Positions 47,366-58,717 are shown, counted from the stretch's first letter. The stretch is 64,000 nucleotides of DNA from Pseudomonas sp. N3-W (GCF_024970185.1 NZ_CP103965.1:6343001-6407000), one strand, 5' to 3'. The notes: a model not told the origin generated them from the sequence alone. Numbers and translations are program-made.

Positions 47366-48089
47366 AATTTCGGCCCTGCATAAATATTACGGCGACCACC
47401 ATGTCCTCAAAGGCATCGACCTGAGCGTCGAGGAAGGCCAGGTGGTGGCAATCATCGGTCGCAGCGGCTCGGGGAAATCCACACTGCTGCGCACGCTCAA
47501 TGGCCTGGAATCGATCAACGACGGCGTGATCGAAGTCGACGGCGAGTACCTCGACGCCGCTCGCGCCGACCTGCGCAGCCTGCGGCAAAAAGTCGGCATG
47601 GTGTTCCAGCAGTTCAACCTGTTCCCGCACCTGACGGTGGGCGAAAACGTGATGCTGGCGCCGCAAGTGGTGCAGAAAGTGCCCAAGGCCAAGGCCACCG
47701 AACTAGCACGACAGATGCTGGAACGGGTCGGGCTGGGGGAGAAGTTCGATGCGTTCCCTGACCGCCTGTCCGGTGGCCAGCAGCAGCGGGTGGCGATTGC
47801 CCGGGCCTTGGCCATGTCGCCCAAAGTGCTGCTGTGCGATGAAATCACCTCGGCGCTGGACCCGGAGCTGGTCAACGAAGTGCTGAGTGTGGTGCGGCAA
47901 CTGGCCAAGGAGGGCATGACGCTGATCATGGTCACCCACGAAATGCGCTTCGCCCGGGAGGTTGGAGACAAGTTGGTGTTCATGCATCAGGGCAAGGTGC
48001 ATGAGGTGGGGGATCCGAAGGTGTTGTTTGCCCAGCCCAGGACGGCGGAGTTGGCGAATTTTATCGGGACGGTTGAAGCCAAGGGCTGA
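47352..48089 (+). CDS. Amino-acid ABC transporter ATP-binding protein
   Basis: A 245-residue GlnQ/HisP-type ATPase. Walker A is GRSGSGKSTLLR near residue 36, signature LSGGQQQRVAIARALA, Walker B LLCDEITSALDPE, switch histidine in MVTHEMRFAREV. It ends the operon; a REPIN follows within about 15 bases. The start at 47352 has AAGGAGA nine bases upstream. Confidence 0.95.
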   Translation: MPLLRISALHKYYGDHHVLKGIDLSVEEGQVVAIIGRSGSGKSTLLRTLNGLESINDGVIEVDGEYLDAARADLRSLRQKVGMVFQQFNLFPHLTVGENVMLAPQVVQKVPKAKATELARQMLERVGLGEKFDAFPDRLSGGQQQRVAIARALAMSPKVLLCDEITSALDPELVNEVLSVVRQLAKEGMTLIMVTHEMRFAREVGDKLVFMHQGKVHEVGDPKVLFAQPRTAELANFIGTVEAKG

Positions 48090-48101
48090 CCGTCGCTCCC
48101 T

Positions 48102-48238
48102 CCTGTGGCGAGGGAGCTTGCTCCCGCTGGGCTGCGTAGCGACCCCAACCTGGGGAAACGCGGTGCGCCAGCAACAATTTGGTCGCCTGTTTACGACTGC
48201 TGCGCAGCCGAGCGGGAGCAAGCTCCCTCGCCACAGGG
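48102..48238. repeat. REPIN (GTGGCGAGGGAGC family)
   Basis: The inverted arms CCTGTGGCGAGGGAGCTTGC and GCAAGCTCCCTCGCCACAGG are nearly perfect over about 25 bases, with GGGCTGCGTAGC and GCTGCGCAGCC as inner arms. It lies between the ABC operon and ppx. With about 100 further bases holding the ppx promoter, this explains the 254-base gap. Confidence 0.88.
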
Positions 48239-48343
48239 AAGGCATGCCGTCCGTGCGCCACATCAAGGGTTTAAACCATGTGCGTTGGCGCCAGCCTTTG
48301 ATCGTGGCACGATGTCTGGGTTATCGACCGAGACCCCCAGACC

Positions 48344-49846
48344 ATGCCGCATTCCCAAGCCAAGAATCTGTCCCTGATCGCCGCAATCGACCTGGGCTCC
48401 AACAGTTTTCACATGGTCGTGGCCAAGGCCCAGAACGGCGAAATCCGTATTCTTGAGCGCCTCGGCGAGAAGGTCCAGCTGGCCGCCGGCATCGACGACG
48501 AGCGCCAGCTCAACGAAGAATCCATGCAGCGCGGGCTCGATTGCCTCAAGCGCTTTGCCCAGCTGATCAACGGCATGCCGCTCGGCGCCGTGCGGATCGT
48601 TGGCACCAACGCCCTGCGCGAAGCCCGCAACCGGGGCGAATTCATCCGCCGCGCCGAAGAAATTCTCGGCCACCCGGTGGAAGTCATCTCCGGCCGTGAA
48701 GAAGCACGCCTGATCTACCTCGGCGTGTCCCACACCCTCGCCGACACCCCCGGCAAACGCCTGGTGGCCGACATCGGCGGCGGCAGTACCGAATTCATCA
48801 TCGGCCAGCGTTTCGAACCGCTGCTGCGCGAAAGCCTGCAAATGGGCTGCGTGAGTTTCACCCAGCGCTATTTCAAGGACGGCAAGATCACCCCGGCCCG
48901 CTACGCCCAGGCGTATACGGCGGCGCGGCTGGAGATCATGAGCATCGAACACGCCCTGCATCGCCTGACCTGGGATGAAGCCATCGGTTCCTCGGGCACC
49001 ATCCGCGCCATCGGTCTGGCGCTGAAGGCTGGTGGTCACGGCACCGGCGAAGTGAATGCCGAGGGCCTGGCCTGGCTCAAGCGCAAACTGTTCAAACTCG
49101 GTGACGCCGAAAAAATCGACTTCGAAGGCATCAAGCCCGACCGCCGGGCGATCTTCCCCGCCGGCCTGGCGATTCTTGAAGCGATCTTCGACGCCCTCGA
49201 ACTGCAACGCATGGACCACTGTGAAGGCGCCCTGCGCGAAGGCGTGCTCTACGATCTGCTGGGCCGTCATCACCATGAAGACGTTCGTGAGCGCACCCTC
49301 AGCTCGTTGATGGAGCGCTATCACGTCGACCTGGAACAAGCGGCGCGGGTTGAACGCAAGGCCCTGCATGCCTTCGATCAAGTGGCTACAGACTGGGAAC
49401 TGGATGACGGCGTCTGGCGCGAACTGCTCGGCTGGGCCGCCAAGGTCCATGAAGTGGGCCTGGACATTGCTCACTATCACTACCACAAGCATGGCGCCTA
49501 CCTGATCGAGCACTCGGACCTGGCCGGATTCTCCCGCGAAGACCAGCAAATGCTCGCGCTGCTGGTACGTGGCCACCGTCGCAACATCCCCAAGGACAAG
49601 TTCGCCGACTTCGGCGACGATGGCATCAAGCTGATTCGCCTGTGCGTACTGCTGCGTTTCGCGATCCTGTTCCACCACATCCGTGGCACCCAGGAAATGC
49701 CGCAAGTGGTGCTGCGTGCCCGTGGTGACAGCCTGGACGTGCTGTTTCCGAAAAACTGGCTGGACGAGAACCAACTGACCCAGGCCGATTTCGCCCTTGA
49801 GGCGGAGTGGCTGACGCGGGTTGGGTTCGTGCTGAACGTGCGCTAA
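48344..49846 (+). CDS. ppx: Exopolyphosphatase
   Basis: A 500-residue Ppx/GppA-family enzyme that releases terminal phosphate from polyphosphate. The N-terminal ASKHA-fold phosphate loops are [17 protein letters not shown] and [15 protein letters not shown]; the catalytic glutamate region is [10 protein letters not shown]; the HD-like C part has [20 protein letters not shown]. Full length. It is convergent with ppk, an arrangement I recall from P. aeruginosa, but here about 200 bases with a terminator and a REPIN separate the two stops. Confidence 0.95.
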   Translation: MPHSQAKNLSLIAAIDLGSNSFHMVVAKAQNGEIRILERLGEKVQLAAGIDDERQLNEESMQRGLDCLKRFAQLINGMPLGAVRIVGTNALREARNRGEFIRRAEEILGHPVEVISGREEARLIYLGVSHTLADTPGKRLVADIGGGSTEFIIGQRFEPLLRESLQMGCVSFTQRYFKDGKITPARYAQAYTAARLEIMSIEHALHRLTWDEAIGSSGTIRAIGLALKAGGHGTGEVNAEGLAWLKRKLFKLGDAEKIDFEGIKPDRRAIFPAGLAILEAIFDALELQRMDHCEGALREGVLYDLLGRHHHEDVRERTLSSLMERYHVDLEQAARVERKALHAFDQVATDWELDDGVWRELLGWAAKVHEVGLDIAHYHYHKHGAYLIEHSDLAGFSREDQQMLALLVRGHRRNIPKDKFADFGDDGIKLIRLCVLLRFAILFHHIRGTQEMPQVVLRARGDSLDVLFPKNWLDENQLTQADFALEAEWLTRVGFVLNVR

Positions 49847-49874
49847 ATCAACCTCTGCACGGGACAGTGAGAAC

Positions 49875-49909
49875 AAAAAAGGGCGATCCGCAAGGACCGC
49901 CCTTTTTGT
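49875..49909. terminator. Rho-independent terminator after ppx
   Basis: AAAAAAGGGCGATCC and GGACCGCCCTTTTT form a stem with a four-base loop (GCAA) and one G-T pair. A- and T-runs on either side allow action in both directions. Confidence 0.9.
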
Positions 49910-49940
49910 TTGCCGCCATTGAGCAGATGACGCAACCCCC

Positions 49941-50033
49941 ATGTGGGAGCGAGCCTGCTCGCGAAAAGGTCGGCACATCCAGCACAGATGTTGCCTGACC
50001 CACTGCCTTCGCGAGCAAGCCGGCTCCCACAGG
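49941..50033. repeat. REPIN (TGTGGGAGCGAGC family)
   Basis: The arm ATGTGGGAGCGAGCCTGCTC pairs with an inverted arm CGAGCAAGCCGGCTCCCACA. It lies between the convergent ppx and ppk genes. Confidence 0.85.
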
Positions 50034-50053
50034 TCCTGCGTCAGGCCTTGGGG

Positions 50054-52276
50054 TTAATTCACCGCAAGAATCGGGCTGCCCAACCGCTCCAGCAATGTCG
50101 CCTGCGCACTGCGCGGGTTCTGGTTGCCGGTTGGCGTGTTGCGGATGTACCGGCCGTCCGACTGCAGGCTCCAGCTGTGGGTGTTATCGGTGAGATAACT
50201 TTCCAGCTCTTTCTTGACCCGCACAATCAGCTTGCGACCTTCCACCGGGAAGCAAGTCTCGACGCGCTTGTCGAGGTTGCGCTCCATCCAGTCGGCGCTG
50301 GAGAGGAACATCTGCTCTTCGCCGCCATTGAGGAAGTAGAAGACCCGGGTGTGTTCCAGGAAGCGGCCGATGATCGAGCGCACGTGGATGTTGTGAGAAA
50401 CCCCCGGAATGCCGGGACGCAGGCAGCACATGCCACGCACCACCAGGTCGATCCGCACGCCCGACTGGCTGGCCTTGTACAGCGCGCGGATGATCTTCGG
50501 ATCGGTCAGCGAGTTGAACTTGGCAATGATGTGCGCCGGTTTGCCTTCGAGCGCGAACTGGGTCTCGCGGCCGATCATGTCGAGCATGCCCTTCTTCAGG
50601 GTGAACGGCGCGTGCAGCAGCTTCTTCATACGCAACGTCTTGCCCATGCCGATCAACTGGCTGAACAGCTTGCCAACGTCTTCGCACAAGGCATCGTCAG
50701 AGGTCAGCAGGCTGTAGTCGGTGTACAGACGGGCGTTGGCCGCGTGGTAGTTGCCAGTGCCCAAGTGCGCGTAACGGACGATCTCGCCCGCCTCGCGACG
50801 CAGGATCAGCATCATCTTGGCGTGGGTCTTGAAGCCGACCACGCCGTAGATCACCACTGCACCGGCCGCTTGCAGGCGGCTGGCCAGTTGCAGGTTGGAT
50901 TCTTCGTCGAAGCGCGCCCGCAACTCAATGACCGCGGTGACCTCCTTGCCATTACGCGCGGCATCCACCAGCGCATCGACGATTTCCGAGTTGGCGCCCG
51001 AACGGTACAGCGTCTGGCGAACAGCCAATACGTGCGGGTCCTTGGCAGCCTGGCGCAGCAGGTCGACTACCGGGGTAAACGACTCGAACGGGTGCAGCAG
51101 CAGGATGTCCTGCTTGCTGATCACGCTGAAAATGTTCTCGCTGTTTTGCAGCAGTTTCGGGATCTGCGGCGTGAACGGCGTGTATTGCAGCTCGGGGTGA
51201 CTGTCCAGGCCGGTGATGCTGAACAGCCGCGTCAGGTTGACCGGACCGTTGACCTGATACAGCTCGGTCTCGTGCAGGTTGAATTGCTTGAGCAGGTAGT
51301 CCGACAAGTGTTTCGGGCAGGTGTCAGCTACTTCCAGACGCACCGCGTCACCGTAGCGACGGGAGAACAACTCGCCACGCAGGGCGCGGGCCAGGTCTTC
51401 TACATCTTCGGTGTCTACCGCCAGGTCGGCGTTTCGGGTCAGGCGGAACTGATAGCAGCCTTTTACCTTCATGCCCTGGAACAGGTCATCGGCGTGGGCG
51501 TGGATCATCGACGACAGAAACACATAGTTGTCGCCAGGGCCGCCGACTTCTTCCGGCACCTTGATGATGCGCGGCAGCAGACGCGGGGCCGGGATGATCG
51601 CCAGACCGGAGTCGCGGCCAAAGGCGTCGATGCCTTCGAGTTCGACGATGAAGTTCAGGCTCTTGTTCACCAGCAACGGGAACGGGTGCGTCGGGTCGAG
51701 GCCGATCGGGGTAATGATCGGCGCGATCTCGTCGCGGAAATAACGGCGAACCCAGGTCTTGAGCTTGGCGGTCCAGTTGCGACGACGAATGAAGCGGACC
51801 TGATGTTTTTCCAGTTCCGGCAACAGAATGTCGTTGAGGATCGCGTACTGACGGTCGACGTGACCGTGCACCAGTTCGCTGATCCGCGCCAACGCCTGGT
51901 GCGGCTGCAAGCCATCGGCGCCGGCCTGTTCGCGGGCGAAGGTAATCTGCTTCTTGAGACCGGCGACGCGGATTTCAAAGAACTCGTCCAGGTTGCTGGA
52001 GAAGATCAGCAGGAATTTCAGCCGTTCCAGCAACGGATAGGACTCGTCCAGCGCCTGTTCCAGCACGCGGATGTTGAACTGCAGTTGCGAGAGCTCGCGA
52101 TGGATGTACAGGCTGCTGTCATCCAGGCCGGGAATCACAATCGCCGGTGCCGCCGCGACCGGCTCGGGCACTGCCGCGGGCGGGGCAGGCTCCAGTTCCG
52201 GCGGGGTTTCGGTGATTTGCTCGACCACGGGTTGAGCTTCCTTTACTGCAACTTCAGAGAGTCCTTCGGTATTCAT
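50054..52276 (-). CDS. ppk1: Polyphosphate kinase 1
   Basis: A 740-residue kinase that builds polyphosphate from ATP. After a proline/alanine/glutamate-rich N-terminal extension of about 45 residues ([20 protein letters not shown]), the body begins [20 protein letters not shown]. The phosphorylated histidine lies in [16 protein letters not shown] and the second catalytic histidine in [20 protein letters not shown]1 acts at the inner membrane and supports stress survival and motility in pseudomonads. hemB is 18 bases upstream, so the two may share a transcript. Confidence 0.95.
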   Translation of the reverse strand: MNTEGLSEVAVKEAQPVVEQITETPPELEPAPPAAVPEPVAAAPAIVIPGLDDSSLYIHRELSQLQFNIRVLEQALDESYPLLERLKFLLIFSSNLDEFFEIRVAGLKKQITFAREQAGADGLQPHQALARISELVHGHVDRQYAILNDILLPELEKHQVRFIRRRNWTAKLKTWVRRYFRDEIAPIITPIGLDPTHPFPLLVNKSLNFIVELEGIDAFGRDSGLAIIPAPRLLPRIIKVPEEVGGPGDNYVFLSSMIHAHADDLFQGMKVKGCYQFRLTRNADLAVDTEDVEDLARALRGELFSRRYGDAVRLEVADTCPKHLSDYLLKQFNLHETELYQVNGPVNLTRLFSITGLDSHPELQYTPFTPQIPKLLQNSENIFSVISKQDILLLHPFESFTPVVDLLRQAAKDPHVLAVRQTLYRSGANSEIVDALVDAARNGKEVTAVIELRARFDEESNLQLASRLQAAGAVVIYGVVGFKTHAKMMLILRREAGEIVRYAHLGTGNYHAANARLYTDYSLLTSDDALCEDVGKLFSQLIGMGKTLRMKKLLHAPFTLKKGMLDMIGRETQFALEGKPAHIIAKFNSLTDPKIIRALYKASQSGVRIDLVVRGMCCLRPGIPGVSHNIHVRSIIGRFLEHTRVFYFLNGGEEQMFLSSADWMERNLDKRVETCFPVEGRKLIVRVKKELESYLTDNTHSWSLQSDGRYIRNTPTGNQNPRSAQATLLERLGSPILAVN

Positions 52277-52294
52277 CGAATGTTCCTGGGAGGG

Positions 52295-53359
<1,065 letters not shown>

Positions 53360-53514
53360 TTATGACTAACGTATGACACTTATGTGTCTCCCTGTGACAC
53401 GTAGCCGCATTCCATTGTCCTTGTAGGAATTGTTCACGTCGAGACACATTTGGACACTTTCCTCAATGTGCCCGAAGGGTTAGGCTGCGCGTTCATTTCG
53501 CCAGCACCCAGACA

Positions 53515-54138
53515 ATGCTCCAACAATTTCTGCATGACTTCGGTTACTTTGCCCTTTTCCTCGGCACGTTCTTCGAAGGCGAAACCATCCTGGTGCTCGC
53601 GGGCTTCCTCGCGTTCCGTGGATACATGGACATCAACCTGGTGGTGGTCGTGGCGTTCTTCGGCAGTTATGCCGGCGACCAGCTGTGGTACTTCCTGGGA
53701 CGCAAGCACGGCCGTAAATTGCTGGCGCGCAAACCGCGATGGCAAATGATGGGCGATCGGGCGCTGGAGCATATCCGCAAGCATCCGGACATCTGGGTCT
53801 TGAGCTTCCGTTTTGTCTATGGATTGCGCACGGTGATGCCGGTGGCGATTGGCCTGTCGGGCTATCCACCGGGACGCTATTTGCTGCTCAACGGGATTGG
53901 CGCGGCCATCTGGGCCAGCGCCCTGGCCGCTGCGGCGTATCACTTCGGTGCGGTGCTGGAGGGCATGCTCGGCAGCGTCAAGAAATACGAGCTGTGGGTC
54001 CTCGGCGCCTTGCTGGTGCTGGGCCTGGTGCTGTGGCTGCGCAGGCGCTTCAAGAATGCCCGTCTGGCGAAGAAGATCTACGCCGACGAGCAGGCTGAAC
54101 TGGCCAGGGTCCGCGAGACTAAGACGCCAGTCGAGTAA
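53515..54138 (+). CDS. DedA family membrane protein
   Basis: A 207-residue inner-membrane protein. FLGTFFEGETILVLAGFLAF and GDQLWYFLGRKHGRKLL are the DedA family motifs, with the conserved glutamate and arginine; RFVYGLRTVMPVAIGLSGYP carries the second arginine pair. DedA proteins are linked to lipid-carrier recycling, proton motive force and polymyxin resistance. The last 20 bases overlap the convergent hydroxylase gene. Confidence 0.92.
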   Translation: MLQQFLHDFGYFALFLGTFFEGETILVLAGFLAFRGYMDINLVVVVAFFGSYAGDQLWYFLGRKHGRKLLARKPRWQMMGDRALEHIRKHPDIWVLSFRFVYGLRTVMPVAIGLSGYPPGRYLLLNGIGAAIWASALAAAAYHFGAVLEGMLGSVKKYELWVLGALLVLGLVLWLRRRFKNARLAKKIYADEQAELARVRETKTPVE

Positions 54139-55354
54139 GACGGTTTCGGCAGCAATAGAGACCGATCCCGCTGAGCAGGCTGTAACTGAGCAAGCCGACC
54201 CAGCCCACCGCGCTGGCCGGCCACAGCCCGACCAGCGGCGCCAGCCACACCAGCGGCAGGTTCGACACCAGCCGCAATAGTTCCAGCTTCAACGCCCACG
54301 GGCGATTCTCCAGTGCCACGCCCAAGGTAAACAACCCCAGCGCCACCGCACTCCAGCCCAGCACCAAGGCCGCTGTCGGCAGGCTCTGCTCCAGATTCAT
54401 CAAATAGCTGCCCAGCGCGATATACGCGCAGAACTGCACCGCCACATACAGCTGCTGGCGGCCGTCCAGCGGCACTTCGAATTTACGGAATTGAGTCAGG
54501 TCCGGCTTGTTCATCGGGTATTTGGCGGCGACATCCGCCGGACGCCAACCGGTGCGCATGAACCAGATCCGCAGCTTGTCCCACACACTTTGCGCACGTC
54601 GCGCGTCGTCCCATAACTGCGCGTAGAACTGCAGGTTGGCCCACAACGGGTTCCAGCTCGCCAACGGCGTCGTCACGCCAAAAATCACTGGCTCGTTGTC
54701 GTCTTCTTCCTGGAACGAGCCAAACAAGCGGTCCCAAATAATGAACACGCCGCCGTAGTTGCGATCCATGTAGAGAGCGTTCTGAGCATGGTGGGCCCGA
54801 TGATTGGACGGCGTGACGAAAAACCATTCGAACCAGCCGAGCTTGGGAATGTGCCGGGTGTGCACCCAGAATTGATACAGCAGGTTAAGCGCCGCCACGC
54901 TGATGAACACCAGCAGCGGCACGCCGAGAACCGCCATCGGCAGGTAGAAGATCCAGCTGAGCAGAAACCCGGTGCTGGTCTGGCGCAGGGCCGTGGACAG
55001 GTTGTAGTCCTCGCTCTGGTGATGCACCGAGTGCGCGGCCCACAGGATATTGCGCTCGTGCCCCAGGCGGTGCAGCCAGTAGTAGCAGAAGTCGTAGAGG
55101 ACAAAGGCAAACACCCAGACCCAGACACTGTCGGCAGACAGCCGGATCACGGCCAGGTGTTCGAGGGCGAAGGCGTAAGTGACCAGCCCCACACCTTTGG
55201 TCAACAGGCCCGTGGTCGTCGACAGGATGCCGGTGCTCATGCTGTTGATCGCATCGGCCACGCGATAATTGCTGACCCCGCGCCAACGGTCGGCCAGCAG
55301 CTCAATGGCGATCAATACAAAGAAGAACGGCACCGCATACAGAATGAAGTTCAT
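54119..55354 (-). CDS. Fatty acid hydroxylase superfamily (sterol desaturase type) protein
   Basis: A 411-residue integral membrane di-iron protein. The histidine clusters are HRLGH at 95-99, HSVHH at 108-112 and HRAHH at 185-189, all intact. Four membrane segments precede or separate them, and the C-terminal third has four more (after about residue 295) without the cluster, an extension relative to the minimal family. Its substrate in bacteria is unknown; hydroxylation of a lipid or hopanoid-like alkyl chain is likely. I start at MNFILYAVPFFF. Its 3' end overlaps dedA by 20 bases. Confidence 0.87.
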   Translation of the reverse strand: MNFILYAVPFFFVLIAIELLADRWRGVSNYRVADAINSMSTGILSTTTGLLTKGVGLVTYAFALEHLAVIRLSADSVWVWVFAFVLYDFCYYWLHRLGHERNILWAAHSVHHQSEDYNLSTALRQTSTGFLLSWIFYLPMAVLGVPLLVFISVAALNLLYQFWVHTRHIPKLGWFEWFFVTPSNHRAHHAQNALYMDRNYGGVFIIWDRLFGSFQEEDDNEPVIFGVTTPLASWNPLWANLQFYAQLWDDARRAQSVWDKLRIWFMRTGWRPADVAAKYPMNKPDLTQFRKFEVPLDGRQQLYVAVQFCAYIALGSYLMNLEQSLPTAALVLGWSAVALGLFTLGVALENRPWALKLELLRLVSNLPLVWLAPLVGLWPASAVGWVGLLSYSLLSGIGLYCCRNRLTRLAS

Positions 55355-55469
55355 GACGCGCCCTGAACACAATTGTGATGACAGATCCTAGGTGTAGCCG
55401 CGAATTAACCCTATGGCAACGAATGACAAATTAGTGGACATTTAACGCCATGAATCTGGAGAAAAGCCC

Positions 55470-56138
55470 ATGAGCAAAAAAATTGCAGTGATCCTTTCCG
55501 GCTGTGGCGTGTACGACGGCGCCGAGATCCACGAAAGTGTGATCACCCTGCTGCGCCTGGACCAGCGTGGCGCCGAGGTGCAGTGCTTTGCACCCAATAT
55601 CGCGCAGATGCATGTGATCAATCACCTGACAGGCGACGAAATGCCCGAGTCGCGCAACGTGCTGGTGGAGTCGGCGCGCATTGCCCGAGGCAACATCAAG
55701 GATTTGCGCGAGGCCAGCGTTGAAGACTTCGATGCGCTGATCGTGCCGGGCGGGTTCGGGGCGGCGAAAAATCTGTCGAATTTCGCGGTTGAAGGCGCAG
55801 GTTGTTCTGTTCAACCGGACGTCCTGGCCTTGACTGAAGCCTTTGCCGAAGCGGGCAAGCCGGTCGGGCTGATCTGCATTTCGCCGGCACTGGCGGCGAA
55901 GATTTACGGCCCGGGCGTGACCTGCACCATCGGCAACGATACCGATACCGCAGCGGCCATGAACAAGATGGGCGCGACCCACACCAATTGCGCAGTGGGC
56001 GACATTGTTGAAGACAAGGCGCGCAAGTTGGTGAGCACGCCAGCTTACATGCTGGCGCAGTCAATCAGTGAAGCGGCTTCGGGGATCAACAAGCTGGTGG
56101 ACCGCGTGCTAGAGCTGACTCACGAGAACGACGCCTGA
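55470..56138 (+). CDS. elbB: ElbB-like glutamine amidotransferase-fold protein (glyoxalase III type)
   Basis: A 222-residue DJ-1/PfpI-superfamily protein. MSKKIAVILSGCGVYDGAEI at the N terminus and the nucleophile-elbow cysteine in GLICISPALAAKIYG match ElbB. DALIVPGGFGAAKNLSNFA is the conserved glycine loop. Older annotations name it isoprenoid biosynthesis protein with amidotransferase-like domain; glyoxalase activity has been reported for the E. coli protein. It stands alone, with GGAGAAAAGCCC before the ATG. Confidence 0.9.
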   Translation: MSKKIAVILSGCGVYDGAEIHESVITLLRLDQRGAEVQCFAPNIAQMHVINHLTGDEMPESRNVLVESARIARGNIKDLREASVEDFDALIVPGGFGAAKNLSNFAVEGAGCSVQPDVLALTEAFAEAGKPVGLICISPALAAKIYGPGVTCTIGNDTDTAAAMNKMGATHTNCAVGDIVEDKARKLVSTPAYMLAQSISEAASGINKLVDRVLELTHENDA

Positions 56139-56149
56139 CACAAAACAAC

Positions 56150-56240
56150 TGTGGGAGCGAACTTGCTCGCGATAGCGGTCTGACAGTCAACACAACGGTT
56201 GAATGATATGGCCTCATCGCGAGCAAGCTCGCTCCCACAG
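56150..56240. repeat. REPIN (TGTGGGAGCGAAC/GAGC family)
   Basis: The arm TGTGGGAGCGAACTTGCTCG pairs with CGAGCAAGCTCGCTCCCACA; inner sequences include GCGATAGCGGTCTGACAGTC. It lies between convergent elbB and the YaiI-like gene. Confidence 0.87.
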
Positions 56241-56255
56241 GGTTCAGCGTCTGAC

Positions 56256-56711
56256 TCAGGCCTTGCGGGTCAACCGGGTGAGAATCCGGTCCAGCGCATT
56301 GGCAAACGCCTGTTTCTCCCGCTCGCCAAACGGTGCCGGCCCGCCGCTCATCTGGCCCTGCTCACGCAGATCGGTGAACAGGTTACGCACCGCCAGGCGG
56401 TCGCCCATGTTCTGCGCGTCGAACTCCTTGCCCCGAGGGTCCAGCGCCGACACGCCCTTTTTCACCAGCCGATCGGCCAGTGGCACATCACTGCAAATCA
56501 CCAGTTCGCCTGGCACCGCGTGTTCCACCAGATAATCGTCGGCGGCATCCGGCCCGCTGGGCACCACGATCAGCTTTACCAGCGCCAGGCCCGGCTTGAT
56601 CTGCGGCTGCCCAGCCACCAGCACCACTTCGAACTGGCGCTTGAGGGCGAATTTCACCACCAGGTCCTTGGCTGCCCGGGGGCAGGCGTCGGCATCGATC
56701 CAGACACGCAT
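56256..56711 (-). CDS. YaiI/YqxD family protein (UPF0178)
   Basis: A 151-residue cytoplasmic protein recognised by its start MRVWIDADACPRAAKDLVVK with the acidic DADACP motif, and by DVPLADRLVKKGVSALDPRG. The fold is PIN-like and the acidic residues suggest a metal-dependent nuclease, but no activity is established that I know of. I start at MRVWIDAD; GAGGTAAAACAC precedes it. A REP pair lies just upstream, between it and nothing else on the strand. Confidence 0.9.
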   Translation of the reverse strand: MRVWIDADACPRAAKDLVVKFALKRQFEVVLVAGQPQIKPGLALVKLIVVPSGPDAADDYLVEHAVPGELVICSDVPLADRLVKKGVSALDPRGKEFDAQNMGDRLAVRNLFTDLREQGQMSGGPAPFGEREKQAFANALDRILTRLTRKA

Positions 56712-56733
56712 GTGTTTTACCTCTTTCAAAAGC

Positions 56734-56797
56734 GTTCGCGAGCAGGCTCGCTCCCACAGGTTATACGCGATCCTGTGGGATTGAGCCTGCTCGCGAA
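56734..56797. repeat. REP pair, tail-to-tail
   Basis: GTTCGCGAGCAGGCTCGCTC-CCACAGG is followed by CCTGTGGGATTGAGCCTGCT-CGCGAA in inverted order with about 11 bases between. Compared with other copies in the window the arms are arranged outside-in. It lies between the YaiI-like gene start and the stop of the iron permease gene. Confidence 0.75.
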
Positions 56798-56818
56798 TGT
56801 GAGCGAAGCGAATGCTTT

Positions 56819-58717
56819 TTAAGACACCGCCACCCGCCGCTTCTCGGCCATCCGGCTACGGCTATAAAGCACCACAATCGCCAGAATCGCCACCGCCTGC
56901 GCACTCAACGAATACGCATCCGCATGAATCCCCAGCCAGTCGAAATCAAAGAACGGCACCGGTCGCGTGCCGAAGATCCCGGCTTCCTGCAATGCCTTCA
57001 CGCCATGCCCGGCAAACACCACCGACAACGCGCACAGCAGCCCTGCATTGATACCGAAGAACAGCGCCAGTGGCAGTTTCGCCGAGCCGCGCAAAATCAC
57101 CCAGGCCAGACCGATCAGCAACACCATCGCCGTGGCGCCGCCTGCCAGCACAGCGTTGTGCCCGGCGGGGCCGGCCTGCAGCCACAGGGTTTCGTAAAAC
57201 AGGACCACCTCGAACAACTCGCGATACACCGAGAAGAACGCCAGGATCGCAAAACCGAAACGCCCGCCACCGCCCACCAGGCTGCTCTTGATGTAGTCCT
57301 GCCAGGCTGCCGCGTGACGTCGATCATGCATCCACACGCCGAGCCACAGCACCATCACGCTGGCGAACAGCGCGGTGCAGCCTTCTAGCAGCTCACGCTG
57401 GGCGCCGCTGACATCGATCACGTAAGCGGCCAGCGCCCAAGTCCCAAGGCCAGCCAACAACGCCAGGCCCCAGCCTATGTTGACGCTGCGCACCGCCGAT
57501 TGCTGGCCGGTGTTACGCAGGAAGGCGAGAATCGCCGCCAGCACCAGAATCGCTTCCAGGCCTTCGCGCAGCAGAATCAGCAAACCGGAAAGGAAACTCA
57601 AGGACCAGCTCAACCCATCATTGCCCAGCAGGCCGGCGGACTCCTTCAGCTTGGCCTTGGCCAGGTCCAGACGCTCTTGCGCCTGAGCCACCGGCAAACC
57701 GTCCTGTAACGACTGACGGTAAGCCATCAGAGATTTTTCAGTGTCCTTGCGCACGTTGGCGTCGACGTTATCCAGCGAGCTTTCCACCAGCTCGAAGCCT
57801 TCAAGATAAGCCGCCACCGACAGGTCGTAGGCCTGATCATGATCGCCGGCACGGTAGGCGGCGATACTCTTGTCCAGCGTTGCGGCGGTGTAGTCGAGCA
57901 ACTGCGCCGGGCCACGTTTGACCTGCGGCGGTTGCGCACGCTGGGCACGGAAAGTCGCCGCAGCTTGTGGGCCTTCGGCGGCCAGCACTTCGGCAGGTGT
58001 CTGGCGGGCCAGGTCAGCGATGTTATAGGTCTTTTCGGATTTCGCTGCGGCTGGATCGGCGCTGAACCCGGCGATGTAGGTGGCAAGGTCCCAACGCTGA
58101 CGATCATCCAGTTGATCGGCGAAGGACGGCATGTCAGTGCCTTCGACGCCCTGGCCCAGTGTGTTGTAGATCCCGTAGAGGCTCAGACGGTCCAGTCGCG
58201 CGGCATCGCGCAGAATGGCCGGTGGCGGCGTCATGCCAACACCCGCCGGGCCGTCGCCCGCGCCTGCATCGCCGTGGCACACCGAGCACTGCTGGGCATA
58301 CAGCGGCGCGCCGCGAGTCGGGTCCGGGGTGATGATCGGCGCCTGGCTGACTTCATAGGCCACTGCCAATTTAGCCCCCAGTTGCCGCGCCTGGCGGGCA
58401 ACGTCCGCGCCATCCTGGCGTGCGTCGATGGCGGATCGAAGACTGCTGACGCCTTGCTCCAGTGCTGCTCGCTCCGGTTTGGCCGGCAACTCGGCGATCA
58501 AACCCTGCAGAACGCCGAGAAACTCCTGTTGCTCGCGGTACTCCGACTCATCGATGACTTTGCCCGCCTCGACCGTTGCCGGGTAATCGGCGCCTATATA
58601 GTCGATCAAATGCAGCGCTTTTGGCGCACCTTCGGCGGTTTCAGCGAGCGCGTTGAAGCTACAGAGCGCGATCACCGGCAGCACTAGCCACGCCAGAAAA
58701 CGGGAGGAGGCAGTCAT
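56819..58717 (-). CDS. Cytochrome c-FTR1 fusion iron permease
   Basis: A 632-residue protein. After a Sec signal peptide (residues 1-25, FNALAET) comes a class I cytochrome c domain with haem motif CSVCH at 144-148 and methionine ligand M196 in GTDMPSF. A helical linker (about 250-360) leads to an FTR1 permease with seven membrane segments. The two Fe motifs are REGLE at 384-388 and the degenerate RELFE at 499-503. FTR1 proteins import iron coupled to its oxidation; here the haem domain is on the same chain as the permease. EfeO/EfeB partners are absent nearby. Divergent from the lipoprotein cassette. Confidence 0.9.
   Translation of the reverse strand: MTASSRFLAWLVLPVIALCSFNALAETAEGAPKALHLIDYIGADYPATVEAGKVIDESEYREQQEFLGVLQGLIAELPAKPERAALEQGVSSLRSAIDARQDGADVARQARQLGAKLAVAYEVSQAPIITPDPTRGAPLYAQQCSVCHGDAGAGDGPAGVGMTPPPAILRDAARLDRLSLYGIYNTLGQGVEGTDMPSFADQLDDRQRWDLATYIAGFSADPAAAKSEKTYNIADLARQTPAEVLAAEGPQAAATFRAQRAQPPQVKRGPAQLLDYTAATLDKSIAAYRAGDHDQAYDLSVAAYLEGFELVESSLDNVDANVRKDTEKSLMAYRQSLQDGLPVAQAQERLDLAKAKLKESAGLLGNDGLSWSLSFLSGLLILLREGLEAILVLAAILAFLRNTGQQSAVRSVNIGWGLALLAGLGTWALAAYVIDVSGAQRELLEGCTALFASVMVLWLGVWMHDRRHAAAWQDYIKSSLVGGGGRFGFAILAFFSVYRELFEVVLFYETLWLQAGPAGHNAVLAGGATAMVLLIGLAWVILRGSAKLPLALFFGINAGLLCALSVVFAGHGVKALQEAGIFGTRPVPFFDFDWLGIHADAYSLSAQAVAILAIVVLYSRSRMAEKRRVAVS

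Noticed and set aside
48263..49978. 571-codon open frame antisense to ppx
   Set aside because: It opposes the full ppx gene and begins in the adjacent REPIN; it is a coding shadow.
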